Below are positions 10,926-21,811 of a DNA stretch of 64,000 bases, in pieces. The number at the start of each line of letters is the position of its first letter. The stretch's first letter is position 1. The stretch comes from Nematopogon swammerdamellus (taxonomy: Eukaryota > Arthropoda > Insecta > Lepidoptera > Adelidae). The notes beneath the pieces are model-generated. The model had not been told where the DNA came from and made no database searches. It was given only the letters and a program-made list of their open reading frames with translations. The translations under genes and the position numbers were made by a program. The stretch covers positions 20,357,791 to 20,421,790 of the forward strand of contig OX336344.1 of assembly GCA_946902875.1 (NCBI GenBank), given 5' to 3'.

Positions 10926-11497
10926 TGCCAACTTCGTGGACAGGACCGTCTAAAGAACGCAGGCTGTACTTGGAACTGAATATTAGGAACCAGTGCGTTC
11001 CAGATTGTAACAGTTCTGCCATAGAACAGCGATCGTCGGCTGACTTCCTCCAGCCTTTTTCCTCCAGCGTTTACTCTGTGGGTTCTTCAGATATTTGTAA
11101 TATTCCTACATACTTAACGCCTTAGGCGTAAACTTTTAGCTGTTGGGTAAATGTTTCAAGGAAATAAAGAAAGAAAGGGAGAAATTATTTATTCGTCACA
11201 AAATTACTCACAAAACGATTTAACCAAATATATATAAATATAATACGATTGACGAAAAGGGAGCCCGCCCACTCAGCTGACACACTACGCAAGACAGCGA
11301 AGCCGATTTTCAGGGGCTCCCCTTTACAACCATCGGTAAGGTTATTAACAAACAAATACCAAACATGGCAATTGCGATATACAAATAATAATATTAATAT
11401 GCATAGCAACAACAATTTTTTTTTTGTTTTTTTTTTTTTATTTGAATTTGATTATGAAAGCCTTCGCTGTTGAAAGCGATATAATCTGTTCACTCAC
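10926..11497. other. Intron sequence, no exon seen
   Basis: Holds a short LINE-like block at 10945-11060, with GGCTGTACTTGGAACTGAAT and CAGTGCGTTCCA, then AT-rich sequence with a T-run at 11417-11440. Confidence 0.5.
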
Positions 11498-11692
11498 GGC
11501 ACTGATCATATGGCACGCACAGGCCCTTCGCGTTCCTCCAGTGATTCTTTCTGCAGACGCAACGCGGTATGCAGTTCTTCACGAGGGTGTTGCAAACGAC
11601 GGGAGGCTTGTCTGCGTCCTCGCACCTCTCACTGAGGCACGGAGACGGACAGCGGCTGTGAACTTCGTTCTGACGCGGGCAGTCAAACGGAG
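11498..11692 (-). CDS. TIL exon T3 (class D)
   Basis: Acceptor CATCGCAG and donor GTGAGT frame 195 bases. The domain has ten cysteines, with the class D signature CPSPCLSE between C2 and C4, a six-residue loop NTLVKN between C5 and C6, and RCVCRKNH at C7-C8 where most other classes have GCxCxxGY. The Gly before C7 is replaced by Arg, a feature shared only with T15. It sits between T4 and the distant T2; a 10-kb intron full of transposons separates T3 from T2. Protease-inhibitor activity is uncertain for this divergent class. Confidence 0.85.
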
Positions 11693-11929
11693 CTGCGATG
11701 GAGATAATGTAATTTCTTTATTTATTTCAAATTCGTCAGTCACACCATTATTACTAGAGATAGGATAATCGTATACATATTTGCCTAAACGCTAAAAAAT
11801 ATGGAAGTGGCTTCTTTGAAAAATTTATTTAATTAAATAATTCCCGGGATTCCCGGGAACGTTACTATACTATAAAACTTAGTAGATCTATTAAAAATAA
11901 ATGTTAATACACTTTTATCATACAAGTGT

Positions 11930-12250
11930 TCACCCCCGACTTCGTTCGCGAGAATATTTATGCGACTGCGTCACTAAGTATATGGTTACTTTTCGGGACT
12001 GAAATTCAAAAAATCATTTTGGCCCACCCTTTTCCAGGAACCTATACAAAATTGGCAGTTATTTTTATGTATAACAGTTTTATTGAAGCACCAACATAAT
12101 TTGTATAGATACGTGAATCAAATACTAAAGTAAGAAAATAATAAATAACATAATAATAATGTTAAAAAGTTACAACAGAAAAATATACGGTTACAATTAA
12201 AATATGTCAATCCCAGGAAAAAAATAAAAAGTGTCTTTCCATACTTATCC
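11930..12250. repeat. Probable SINE remnant
   Basis: Begins with CACCCCCGACTTCGTTCGCG, the head of the lepidopteran repeat type also seen at 12962-13080 (CCCGCGACTTCGTGCGCG). The rest is AT-rich. Confidence 0.5.
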
Positions 12251-12319
12251 AACCTCTCAAGTTTAGGTAAATATGTATCCGATTATCTTATCTCTAATTA
12301 TTACACAGGCTTGACATGT

Positions 12320-12665
12320 CAGTTTCGGTAGCTCAGTGGTGCGGTCGGTCGACTGTCGGATCATAAGCACACCTGGGGGTCAGTGGATGGATGGGTGACC
12401 GCTCGACCGTTGGAGGCTAACCGTGGTTCGGAGTCCACGTAAAATGTAGATCCCTTCCCTTCTTACCTTACTAGGTGGTAGGGTTTATCCCGCCCGGGTT
12501 GGTACCACCGCATGAAACGTTGGTCGAAACGGTTATATAAATAGTTCGTGTTTTCCATCCAGTTCAGTGTAGCCGACATTAAATGAAGGGAAGCGCTGAC
12601 TTGGCACCTAGTCCACCCGGTGTTATGGGCTGACATCACGGATTTAGTAGGTGCCAATGCTTTCT
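12320..12665 (+). mobile_element. SINE-1, near full length, plus orientation
   Basis: Head TTTCGGTAGCTCAGTGGTGCG at 12322, B-box-like GTGGTTCGGAGTCC, and body through GGCTGACATCACGGAT. It ends close to the donor of T4. Confidence 0.8.
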
Positions 12666-12734
12666 GTCGACGTACTTACCTACTCAATGTGATGTCATCT
12701 GAATGAACAACATAAAATTGATAAAAGCACTTAC

Positions 12735-12923
12735 GGCAATCTTCCGTAGGGATGCAATTGCCGTGACTGTCAATTCTGTGGTCGAAACGGCACTTGCATC
12801 CAGCAGGGCACACGTATGGCGGATTACAGAAGGTCGAACTATTTTCGCTCTTGGGACAGAAGTCCGACTCACAGTTGTAAGCACAGCGAGCGAAAACTTT
12901 GGGATAGGTGCATTTAATATTAC
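12735..12923 (-). CDS. TIL exon T4 (class C)
   Basis: Acceptor TTCTTACAG and donor GTAAGT bound 189 bases. Class C marks are an N-terminal NIKC, an extra residue before C4 (SDFCPK), the five-residue loop NPPYV between C5 and C6, and the ending CIPTEDC. Ten cysteines are present. T10 and T16 are its sisters and share the class C ends (N-I-x-C start and C-I-P-x-x-x-C close). The position after T5 in the transcript repeats the E-then-C order seen at T17-T16 and T11-T10. Confidence 0.85.
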
Positions 12924-13134
12924 CTGTAAGAAACAATAGTTAAATTTATATATTATATATTTAATAACTGTGCCCGCGACTTCGTGCGCGTGGTCTTATC
13001 ACGAAGTCATCTACCGGGTTTAATTTGTATTTTCAAATCATCCAGGGACCTACTCAAATAAAAAGCCGTTTAGACGGAGTTAAGTGACAAGCACACGTAC
13101 AGAAGAATTATATAAAGGATATATTTATTGAAGG

Positions 13135-13470
13135 TGGCTTCGAGCCACCCATAAGGTGTCTAACGACGCCCATGGACATTCGGTCGTATGCGGGGGTTGC
13201 GAATGCCATGCCGGCCTGACAGGTGCCCATTCACGACCTTCTAGAAGGATCCGAAACTGTACTTGGGGAGAAATATATGGGCAAGGAGAGCATTCCGGAG
13301 TTTACCGGTTCTGTAGAGGAAATCTGCAGAACCGCTAGGTACGCATCCGCGGTAAGTCCAGCGTGTAGGGATGCAATCCCTGCCCAATGCACGTGGTGCG
13401 GAGGTGAAAAGGGGACGGTGGGATCGCGTTAATCAGCTGCTCCGAGCACTCCCCATTGAATAATCAATAG
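13135..13470 (-). mobile_element. LINE-A 3' fragment
   Basis: Same 3' UTR and C-terminal block as 8540-8815 (GAATGCCATGCCGGCCTGAC), but diverged and frameshifted. Confidence 0.75.
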
Positions 13471-13589
13471 AACACACTTATTACACGGAATCTGATATAT
13501 GACCGTGCGGCCGTTGATGCTGGTCGTGGTACTGATTCCACATAAAACTATAGGCTCATCCCACTAAGTGGTAAGCTTTAGCCCGGACG

Positions 13590-14010
13590 AATTAGTTGAC
13601 TTTCTTGCCGGTTTTTCATTATGGGTGTAACTGAACCGGATATTACAAATTGTGGCAAGTTCGAGTGCAGTCTTACTGACTTAGTAATTATCAATAAACA
13701 GTATAAAACACAGAACACTGATCTATAGTATCTAGATGATGTTCGACCGTTGGAGGCTGACCGTGGTTCAGATTCCACGCTAAAACTGGGTCCCTTTCCT
13801 TCTTACCTTACTAGGTGGTAGGGTTTACCCCGCCCGGGTTGGTGCCACTGCACTTAATGAAAGATCGGTCGAAACGGCTATGTAAATAGTTAGTGTTTTC
13901 AGTTCAGTTCAGTGTAACCGGCTCGACCAAAACGAAGCATTTACATTGCAACTAGCTCATCTAGGTGTTATGGGCTAACATCACGGATGTATTAGGTGAT
14001 GTTGTGTAAA
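13590..14010 (+). mobile_element. Retroposon tail followed by truncated SINE-1
   Basis: 13590-13725 is the TTCTTGCCGG tail repeat ending ATCAATAAACAG; 13738-14010 is a SINE-1 body that lacks the A-box head. Confidence 0.65.
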
Positions 14011-14029
14011 ATCCTAATCCTTTCTTATA

Positions 14030-14495
14030 CCTATAATAAAATCCAACGTCTGCTTTCTGTCTGAGTGTCTGAGTGTCTGAGTGTCTGAGTGTATGTCTGT
14101 CTGTCCGCTTATAACTCGAGAACCACTGAACCGATTTTAATAAAACAAAATTCTACGGATAGCTAGATTCTTCCCATCAACTATAGGCTACTTACTATCA
14201 CGCTAAATGGCTTATGAGGTTAGCAGTGAAGTGAAATATGAGAGCGGGCGGAGCTGCGGGCACAGCTTGTATAATATTACTAGCTGTGCCCGCGGCTCCG
14301 CCCGCTCTCATATTTCACTTCACTGCTAACCTCATAAGCTATTTAGCGTGATAATAAGTAGCCTATAGTTGATGGGAAGAATCAAGCTATCCGCAGAATT
14401 TTGTTTTATTAAAATCGGTTCAGTGGTTCTCGAGTTATAAGCGGACAGACAGACAGACACTCAGACAGAAAGCAGACGTTGGATTTTATTATAGG
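14030..14495. repeat. Long near-perfect inverted repeat
   Basis: Arms 14030-14272 and 14281-14495 are head-to-head copies of one element (GCGGCTCCGCCCGCTCTCAT and CTCGAGTTATAAGCGGACAG on each arm), joined by a short spacer. Transcripts would fold into a hairpin of over 200 bp. Confidence 0.85.
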
Positions 14496-14761
14496 TAAGG
14501 AAGGATAAGGAAGGAAAAGGAAAGGAAAAGGAATAAGGAATAAGGAATAAGGAATAAACGCGAAAGTTTGTGAGGATGGATAGATGTATAGATCTTTGTT
14601 CCTCTTTCACGCAAAAACGACTGACCGGATTTTGATGAGACTTTATAGTACTATAGCTTATACATCAGAATAACATATACGCTATATACCATCACGCTAA
14701 ATAGCCTTAGGGCTCAGCAGTATCAAATAAAGTATAGTATGGACGGAAGAGAGAGAATATA

Positions 14762-14960
14762 AAGGGTTGGTACCACCGCACTGAATGAAAGGTCGGTCGA
14801 AACGGCTATGTAAATAGTTTGTGTTTTCCGTCCAGTTCAGTGTAGCCGGCAAGACCGAAGGGAAGCAGTGACGTGGCACCAATTTCACCCGGTGTTATGG
14901 GCTGACATCACGGATGTTGTAGGTGATGCAGCCAACCGTTTCAGTTTCCATAAAAAAAAA
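14762..14960 (+). mobile_element. SINE-1, 5'-truncated
   Basis: Body from GGTTGGTACCACCGCACTGA to CCGTTTCAGTTTCCAT with a poly-A tail. Confidence 0.75.
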
Positions 14961-15097
14961 AAAGACAAGAAAAACAAAAGCCTCTCAACGTCACATAAAA
15001 ACTTCAATTTCGAATTATATTCTTCTTTTAAAATCCACGCGGACGAAGTCGCGGGCAAAAGCTAGTACTTAACAAAATAAAATATAAGTGTACATAC

Positions 15098-15280
15098 TGC
15101 ACTTCTCGGGCCTCACACAGACTCCTATCGCCGTATCGTTGACGTAACCCTCCTTGCACCTGCAGTCACCTTCTCGACACGCCGGTCTTGGGCAAATTCT
15201 TGGTGGATTTACAATTGCTTTGCAAGTCTGCGTGCAGTCCGCGCAACCCGGCTCAGCGTTGGGATCCGCACATGTGTTTT
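15098..15280 (-). CDS. TIL exon T5 (class E)
   Basis: Donor GTATGT (plus-strand 15092-15097) and a weak acceptor (TATTTAAG) frame 183 bases with ten cysteines. Class E is recognised by CADPN or CGGD at C1 followed by a GCxDCxxTC cluster that puts C2, C3 and C4 very close together. The C5-C6 loop is PRPA, and the domain ends VCVRPEKC. The acceptor lacks a good pyrimidine tract, so the 5' border is less certain than in other exons. It is sister to T11 and T17. Confidence 0.75.
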
Positions 15281-15344
15281 CTTAAATAGATTTTTTTTAG
15301 GTTTAATGACAATTTTCCACACTAGTTCATCTGATTCGGCTAAT

Positions 15345-15640
15345 CCAGAGCCGACTGTCATTCGTCTCCCTCTACGGAGACAAGCCATGCTGAATCGTCA
15401 TAGCCCCAGTGCGACGTTGCTATCGCTTACTCGCTCTCGCTTGCCTCCCTGTGACAGGAGTGAGAGAGAAATACGAATATTGCGACGGTCGACCGATGAA
15501 GGGTGAGCGATTTCATGTTTCTCTCTCGCTCCTCTCATCGGTAGGCAAGCGAGATCGAGTAAGCGATAGCAACGTCGCACAGGGGCTATGACGATGCAGC
15601 ATGGCTTGTCTCCGTAGAGGGACACAATGACAGTTTGGCT
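15345..15640. repeat. Foldback element at the satellite border
   Basis: Left arm (TCTCCCTCTACGGAGACAAG, GACGTTGCTATCGCTTACTC) and right arm (GAGTAAGCGATAGCAACGTC, CTTGTCTCCGTAGAGGGA) are inverted copies of about 135 bp. It lies between the broken first and second halves of a satellite unit. Confidence 0.8.
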
Positions 15641-16795
15641 CTGGCTAATCTCAAGATAATCCCGCGGAAATGTATAATCTCCTTATCTGTAGGCATCCGT
15701 TATATAACCGTGAGATTAGTGAAACCATAGAAAATCAGAATAAAATCCAGCTAAGCGCTATTGGGCCTAATTTCAGATTTCTGAGTTAGTTAACTAGTTC
15801 TTCTGATTCGGCTAATCTCAAGAGAATCCCGCGGAAACGTATAATCTCCTCTTCTGTAGGCATCCGTGAGGTAACCGTGAGATTAGTGAAACCATAGAAA
15901 ATCAGAATAAAATCGTGCTAAGCGCTATTGAGCCTAATTTCAGATTTCTGAGTTAGTTAACTAGTTCTTCTGATTCGGCTAATCTCAAGAGAATCCCGCG
16001 GAAATGTATAATCTCCTCTTCTGAAGGCATCCGTGAGGTAACCGTGAGATTAGTGGAACCATAGAAAATCAGAATAAAATCGTGCTAAGCGCTATTGGGA
16101 CTAATTCAGATTTCTGAGTTAGTTAACTAGTTCTTCTGATTCGGCTAATCTCAAGATAATCCCGCGGAAATGTATAATATCCTCTTCTGTAGGCATCTGT
16201 GAGATAAACGTGAGATTAGTGAAACCATAGAAAATCAGAATAAAATCCTGCTAAGCGCTATTGGGCCTAATTTCAGATTTCTGAGTTAGTGAACTAGTTC
16301 TTCTGATTCGGCTTATCTCAAGATAATCCCGCGGAAATGTGTAATCTCTTCTTCTGTAGGCATCCGTGAGGTAACGGCGAGATTAGTGAAACCATAGAAA
16401 ATCAGAATAAAATCCTGCTAAGCGCTATTGGGACTAATTCAGATTTCTGAGTTAGTTAACTAGTTCTTCTGATTCGGCTAATCTCAAGATAAGCCCGCGG
16501 AAATGTGTAATCTCCTCTTCTGTAGGCATCCGTGAGATAACTGTGAGATTACTGAAACCATAGAAAATCAGAATAAAATCGTGCTAAGCGCTATTGGGCC
16601 TAATTTCAGATTTCTGAGTTACTTAACTAGTTCTTCTGATTCGGCTAATCTCAAGATAAGCCCGCGGAAATGTATAATCTCCTCTTCTGTAGGCATCCGT
16701 GAGATAACCGTGAGATTGGTGAAACCATAGAAAATGAGAATAAAATCCTGCTAAGCGCTATTGGGCCTAATTTCAGATTTCTGAATCTGGAACTA
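15640..16795. repeat. 166/167-bp satellite, about seven copies
   Basis: The unit mark TTCTGATTCG recurs at 15801, 15968, 16134, 16301, 16467 and 16634, giving a spacing of 166-167. Each unit carries GGCTAATCTCAAG and the near-inverse GTGAGATTAG, so it holds an internal inverted repeat. Confidence 0.92.
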
Positions 16796-16799
16796 CAGC

Positions 16800-17370
16800 G
16801 GGTCTACCGGCGTTAACTCACTCGCTAACTACTCACATATATTTAGACCAATAGCCGGGCCGGATGCCTCACCGAACACCTTCTGATTAGTTGAGTGAGA
16901 TCGTTTCTCATACTCACATCGGCGAGTGGGTAACGCCGGTACAGGGGCATGTCGAACTAAGTAATAATCTCTCGAAATGGTTTCACCTAATGGGCCACCA
17001 TATTGCCATGAGGAAATTTACTTAACAGTTGACTTGCACTTCTCGTCAAACCAGAATCGAACGCTAAAGAGCAGAGTCGCTCACGCTACAGTCGCTTTGA
17101 CGAGTCATGAGCACACTTTTCATTGGTCGGTTTGACGGGATGTGACGTCGACGGCGCCGACGACGCTTAACGCGATTGGTTCGACCGTCAGGGTCAGTCG
17201 ACGCTCGTCGTCTATTGGGCTCACACGCGTCGTTCGATTACTATACACGTGCGTGCAATGTTAGTCCACTGTCCATCTGTGCTCATGACTCGTGAAAGCA
17301 ACTGTACCTGCACTAGTAGTCGACAACCACAGCTTTGATGGTACTGGCTAGGCCAGCCAATCTTTAGTGG
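16800..17370. other. CpG-rich stretch of unknown nature
   Basis: High in CG and GTCGAC-like words, unlike the AT-rich introns. It has no long open frame and no match to other repeats in the window. It could be the rest of the transposon that carries the satellite. Confidence 0.4.
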
Positions 17371-17499
17371 CTTAAGCAACTTGTTGAAGGTTAAACATAT
17401 ACGAATCCGATCTTAGTGACATAAAAGTATGTACTTTTTTTATGTAGAGACATGAGTAAAATTCAGTTTCAATAAAAATGTATTGTACTTTTTTTCTTC

Positions 17500-17665
17500 T
17501 TTTTTTTATAGTAAGCGCGACATGTGGCGCCAAGCCACCAATAAGGTGTCTAGCGACGCCCATGGATATTCGGTCGAATGCGGGGGCTGCGAATGCCATG
17601 CCAACCTGACAGGCGCCCATTCACGCCTCTCTTGAAGGACCCGAGACTATACCTTGGGGGGAAAC
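17500..17665 (-). mobile_element. LINE-A 3' end
   Basis: Contains the GCGCGACATGTGGCGCC border and the GAATGCCATGCCAACCTGAC block. Its 5' truncation is a few bases from the T6 donor. Confidence 0.8.
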
Positions 17666-17677
17666 ATGTGGACTTAC

Positions 17678-17860
17678 TTGGACACTGATCCTTTCGAACG
17701 CAAACACCCTCGTAGTCTCTCAGAAAGCCGTCGACGCAAATGCAACCGGAGACGCACCTCTGCTCCGGTATGCACACGGGCGGGTTGTCCACCTGGGAGC
17801 ACTTCTCCACCGCACAATGCGGCTTGCACAATAAGAACTTGGCGTTTGGCCCACACCTGC
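17678..17860 (-). CDS. TIL exon T6 (class B, variant)
   Basis: Acceptor TTTATAG and donor GTAAGT bound 183 bases. It encodes ten cysteines with C4-C5 text CSQVDNPPVC and loop IPEQR, then GCICVDGFLRD. The donor leaves an A after CysPro, unlike the usual C. T7 is its closest relative (shared PPVCIPE segment), so the two look like a local tandem pair within class B. A LINE 3' end abuts the donor side at about 17.5-17.66 kb. Confidence 0.85.
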
Positions 17861-17904
17861 CTATAAATAAAAAAAATAATAATCAAATCGTATATTTAAA
17901 TTTT

Positions 17905-18300
17905 TTTTTTATGGAAACTGACACGGTTGGCTACATCACCTACAACGTCCGTGATGTCAGCCCATAGCACCGGGTGAACTAGGTGCCATGTCAGTGCTTC
18001 CCCCTTTGATCGTGCCGGCTACACTGAACTGGTCGGAAAACACAAACTATTTACATAGCCGTTTCGACCGACCTTTCATTTAGTGCGGTGGTACCAACCC
18101 GGGCGGGTTAAACCTTACCACCTAGTAATATAAGAAGGGAGTCATATCCCTTAGTCGCCTTTTACGACATACAAAGGGAGAGATGAAGTGGGGCTATTCT
18201 TTTAAAGTACCCAGGGAAGTCGCGGTATGGCACCTACCTTCACGAAGGTGATATAGGCTGGACGGAGCATGCGCTTGGCCCCCTCCGACTCAGCAACGCA
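17905..18300 (-). mobile_element. SINE-1 variant with alternative head
   Basis: The SINE-1 body is joined, at GTAATATAAGAAGGGAGTCA, to TCGCCTTTTACGACATAC and GAGGGGGCCAAGCGCATG-type blocks rather than the 5S-like head. Related chimeras are at 30385-30705, 33172-33500 and 61520-61765. Confidence 0.7.
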
Positions 18301-18360
18301 CAAAAAAAAAACCGGCCCCACACGATACGATATAAATTTAATCAACATGTCTGTACTCAC

Positions 18361-18543
18361 TAGTGCATTCATTCTCTGGAATACAATTTCCCTTTGCGTC
18401 TCTCAGGTGGCCTTTGTCGCAGACACATCCGCCGGTGCACTCGTGCTCCGGGATGCAAACTGGTGGGTCTTCCTTCTGCGCGCATGTCTCGACCGTGCAC
18501 CACGGCTTGCAGGAATAGTACTTGGAGTGCGGGGGACACTTTC
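18361..18543 (-). CDS. TIL exon T7 (class B, variant)
   Basis: Acceptor TTCATAG and donor GTGAGT bound 183 bases. Ten cysteines; loop C5-C6 is IPEHE, followed by GGCVCDKGHLRD and the ending CIPENEC. It lies directly upstream of T6 in the transcript, and the two share the C-K-P near C2 and the PPVCIPE block. The exon ends with Thr and a leftover A that joins T6 cleanly. Only about 500 bases of SINE-filled intron separate the pair. Confidence 0.87.
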
Positions 18544-18599
18544 CTATGAACATCACCAAACACGCTGACTTCATGTTTTGTACTCTGGGTTCTTATCAA

Positions 18600-19090
18600 T
18601 GATATTATAAGTTAAAAGGAGGTAGAGAGGTTATCTGAGCTCCCAAGCGGCACATTAAATACAATACCACAGTCCTGTCTGAAGTTAGTCGCCCACCAAC
18701 TACGCACGCGTTCGGACCGCTAACCACGAGCCGCTAACAAATCGAAAATGTCGTCGTGTGTAATGAGATTCTGCACTAATTCTAATAATTGGAATAAGAC
18801 TATTCGAGTCGACGCATCACTTTATAGTTCTTCCTCTCAACTTTTCAAGGACGTGCCATGTGTGAGCACTGAATGTCATATAGATAATCTATCTTTCCTA
18901 AAATATCATTGGTTCTTATGGTGTCTACATTTTCCCTACAGTGTCCCTCGATACGAAGAGGGCACCTTCAGAGCTACGGCGTTCTGGAGCGACGTTCAAG
19001 CGGAGAAGAATAAATCGGCCAATCTCCCGGATATTTGGGCAGTTTTGTGCGCTTACAGTTATTTTCGACATCAGAGCCATTAGAAACTAT
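18600..19090. other. Unidentified stretch with an open plus frame
   Basis: A 111-codon plus-strand frame (18748-19083) has no recognised motif. The opposite strand reads GRFILLRLNVAPERRSSEGA, which looks more protein-like and may be a retroelement tail. Not assigned. Confidence 0.3.
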
Positions 19091-19110
19091 AATTAATGCT
19101 GTTGCTTAAA

Positions 19111-19340
19111 AAAAAACTATTTACAAAAATATAAAAACCGCCTTCAAAAATGTATGAAATAAAAAAAAATCGAACCCTAGAGTTGAAGGCGGTCGGTTAT
19201 TTTTGCTTGCTTTAGCACCGCCTTCAACTCTAGGGTTCGATTTTTTTTATTTCATACATTTTTGAAGGCGGTTTTTATATTTTTGTAAATAGTTTTTTAT
19301 TTCACAGTTTTTTTTTTTTAATTTTTTGCTATTAATGTAC
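19111..19340. mobile_element. Hairpin MITE (GAAGGCGG family)
   Basis: Inverted arms carry AAAAACCGCCTTCAAAAATG and CCTAGAGTTGAAGGCGGT, with centre CTTGCTTTAGCAC. The same family is at 61145-61420 and half a copy at 7905-8005. It resembles the MITE at 1677-2025 in structure. Confidence 0.85.
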
Positions 19341-19613
19341 TCGGCGGAATCATCAATTCAGCCTCGCTTTCCAATCCGATCTTGACCAAATTGAAATGGG
19401 ACCACACGGGAAGCACCAGTTTTCAAATAAAAAAAGAGTTTTCAAAATCGGTTCACCCAGTCGAAAGTTCTGAGGGGACAAACATAAAGAAAAAATACAG
19501 TCGAATTGAGAACCTCCTCCGTTTTTTGAATTCGGTTAATAACGGGTCTTTAGTTAGAGCACACTTGATGTGTAAAGTCGAAGTGTGTGTGTGTTTATAA
19601 TTGGCAAACTCAC

Positions 19614-19805
19614 GACATTGATTTTCAGGAATACAATTTCCACTGCCGTCCCTCAGGTATCCTGGCTCGCAGATACACCCACCAGCGCAATGACCCACGA
19701 TGCTCGGGCACGCGATTGGCTGACCGACTTGACTACAGTGTTTATGCTTGCACTGTCCGATCACGCAGTCAACATATACTTCGTGTTTTGGACACTTAAT
19801 GGGAG
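19614..19805 (-). CDS. TIL exon T8 (class B)
   Basis: Acceptor TTATTTCAG with a clear pyrimidine tract and donor GTGAGT bound 192 bases. The domain starts PIKCPKHEVYVDC, has ten cysteines, loop PSIVGH between C5 and C6, and ends CIPENQC. T9, T12 and T13 are sisters with the same length and the same VYV-C-V start. The class B loop of six residues is longer than in class A, so reactive-site position cannot be read across directly. Confidence 0.9.
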
Positions 19806-19839
19806 CTGAAATAACAATAAATATATAAATATAATATAA

Positions 19840-20490
19840 TAACCAAGTGCGTGTCTGGCCACGCGCAGTGTAGGGTTCCGTAGTTGCGGAACCCTATAAA
19901 AATAAATTATTTGATTATTTGTATAATTATGTAGGGGAAATAAATGAATGTTAATTTGAAAAAGTTCTTCAACAGTTAAATGATGGCTGTCGTCCGTACA
20001 TTTTATAAGTTGGTCGACTATTACTCGTCAACCTGTACAGCCTACTTAGCTGTGATAGTTTTCCTTTTAATTTCGATATTAAACTACTGCTGTGATTTTT
20101 TTCACATATCTAATAACAACAGTTTAGCTGGCAGGTGGTGGGGACACGTCTTGACTCTAACAAAAATTAGCACTTAAAATCTTAATAATTCGCAAACGGA
20201 TCCCTAAATCGAAAAATGCTTTTCACAAACCCGCAATATTTTCCAACGACATCCCACACGATGGGGTAGACGTGAGAAAAAAAATCATCCCCACTTTAGG
20301 TGTAGAGGAAGTACCCTAAAAAAATTATTTCAAAAATTTTATTTTATCACTTTGTCGGCGTTCTTAATATGTATACCCATACCAACTTACAACTTTCTAG
20401 TACTAAGGGAGCTAAGCCGCGGACAGACAGACGGACGAACATGGCGAAACTATGAGGGGTCCTTGTTGGTTGACTATGGAACCCTAAAAA
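19840..20490 (+). mobile_element. SINE-3-type repeat, degraded
   Basis: Starts with CCAAGTGCGTGTCTGGCC and GTAGGGTTCCGTAG and ends GGACAGACAGACGGAC ... GGAACCCTAAAAA, the two ends of the SINE-3 family; the middle is AT-rich and divergent. Confidence 0.55.
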
Positions 20491-20858
20491 TTATTAACTG
20501 CTTAGCTATCCGGCGCATACACCGCTGTCTTCAGAACATAAGGTACTTTCAGGAGCACCGACCGACCGAAGGGATCGCAGAAAAACCTCAATGGTGAGGT
20601 ATTATTTAATGGCGAAAGCAATAACAAAGTTCCAATGACACGGACAATTCCATGACGTTTTTTTTCGATAATCAAAAAACCATTACAATATTTGGATTCG
20701 GATGATCCTGCCTGACTCAAAATGGCATACATTTGCTTTAGGCACAAAAAGGTAGAGACCAAAATATTCGTTTCGTTTGTGTGAAAAGCACGTGTGTTCT
20801 GAATTAGCAACAAGTATCGTTCTGAACATGGGAAACTTTTGGAAATTAACGATCTTAC

Positions 20859-21050
20859 GGCATTTATTTTCCGGTACACAGACGTTATTGTCATCCCTGA
20901 GCCAGCCTTCCCTGCAGATACAACCGCCCGGACACGGAGGGCGGATTTTTGGACAAGGAATCGGTTTGCCTCTTTGGCTGCATCGCTTGGCCTTGCAATG
21001 TCCGAGCACGCAAGGCACGTATACTTCGTTACGTGGACACTTGGGGGGAG
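20859..21050 (-). CDS. TIL exon T9 (class B)
   Basis: Acceptor TTATTGCAG and donor GTAAGA bound 192 bases. Ten cysteines; the N-terminal half reads KCPRNEVYVPC, the loop is PKIRPP and the C-terminal half GGCICREGWLRD then CVPENKC. The basic loop (Lys, Arg) differs from the acidic or neutral loops of T12 and T13. It pairs with T8 as the B-B end of the middle exon module. Confidence 0.9.
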
Positions 21051-21439
21051 CTGCAATAAGAATACATTGAAATTAGTAACTATAGCTATAGCTAAGTACT
21101 ATAATTACTAGCTATCCTATAACGTACACTCGTCGAATGTTGCGGAAGTCTGCAGCTGCTCGTAATGGTGTTTCCCAATGGACTTGCAAAAGAGTGCGTC
21201 ATGCATTGCGTGCATTCGTCGTGCGCTCTGAACATATGGGACTTTACTTGAAATTTTATCTTTGTGCGGCTTACGATTATACAGGGTAGCTAGATGTACG
21301 CTTCAAATCAGAAATTCCACCCAACATTTCTTTCGTTTATTTCTGACGTAACATCATTGTATAACAACAGTCTATGTTTATTTATCTCAATTATACTGTT
21401 CATATCGAAATAGGAATGATTTTTATAACTGGATGGTAG

Positions 21440-21760
21440 CCGTTCTACGCTATCTCTCAGTCTTTCACGTTCCACGCTATCTCTCAATCTTTCACGTTCC
21501 ACGCTATCTCTCAGTCTTTCACGTTCCACGCTATCTCTTAATCTTTCACGTTCCACGCTAGCTCTCAATCTTTCTCGTTCCACGCTATCTCTCAATCTTT
21601 CACGTTCACGCTAGCTCTCAATCTTTCACGTTCCACGCTAGCTCTCAATCTTTCTCGTTCAACGATATCTCTCAATCATTCACGTTCACGCTATCTCTCA
21701 ATCTTTCACGCTCCACCCTTCTTCACTCAGTTTTTCCCGTTCCACGCTATCCAACTTTGG
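21440..21760. repeat. 27-bp minisatellite
   Basis: Units of CTATCTCTCAATCTTTCACGTTCCACG, about 11 copies, some shortened. The minus frame gives RERLRDSVE repeats, a by-product of the 27-bp period. Confidence 0.9.
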
Positions 21761-21811
21761 AAACTCCAAGTGAAGTTAAGTATGATTAACATTTAAAATT
21801 GAACTACTTAC

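Noticed and set aside
10340..11022. Repeat protein QYIANSVYCQF
   Set aside because: Product of the 16-bp satellite; the frame exists only because 16 x 3 is free of stops.
21308..21595. RERLRDSVE repeat protein
   Set aside because: Product of a 27-bp minisatellite with shortened units that break the frame.
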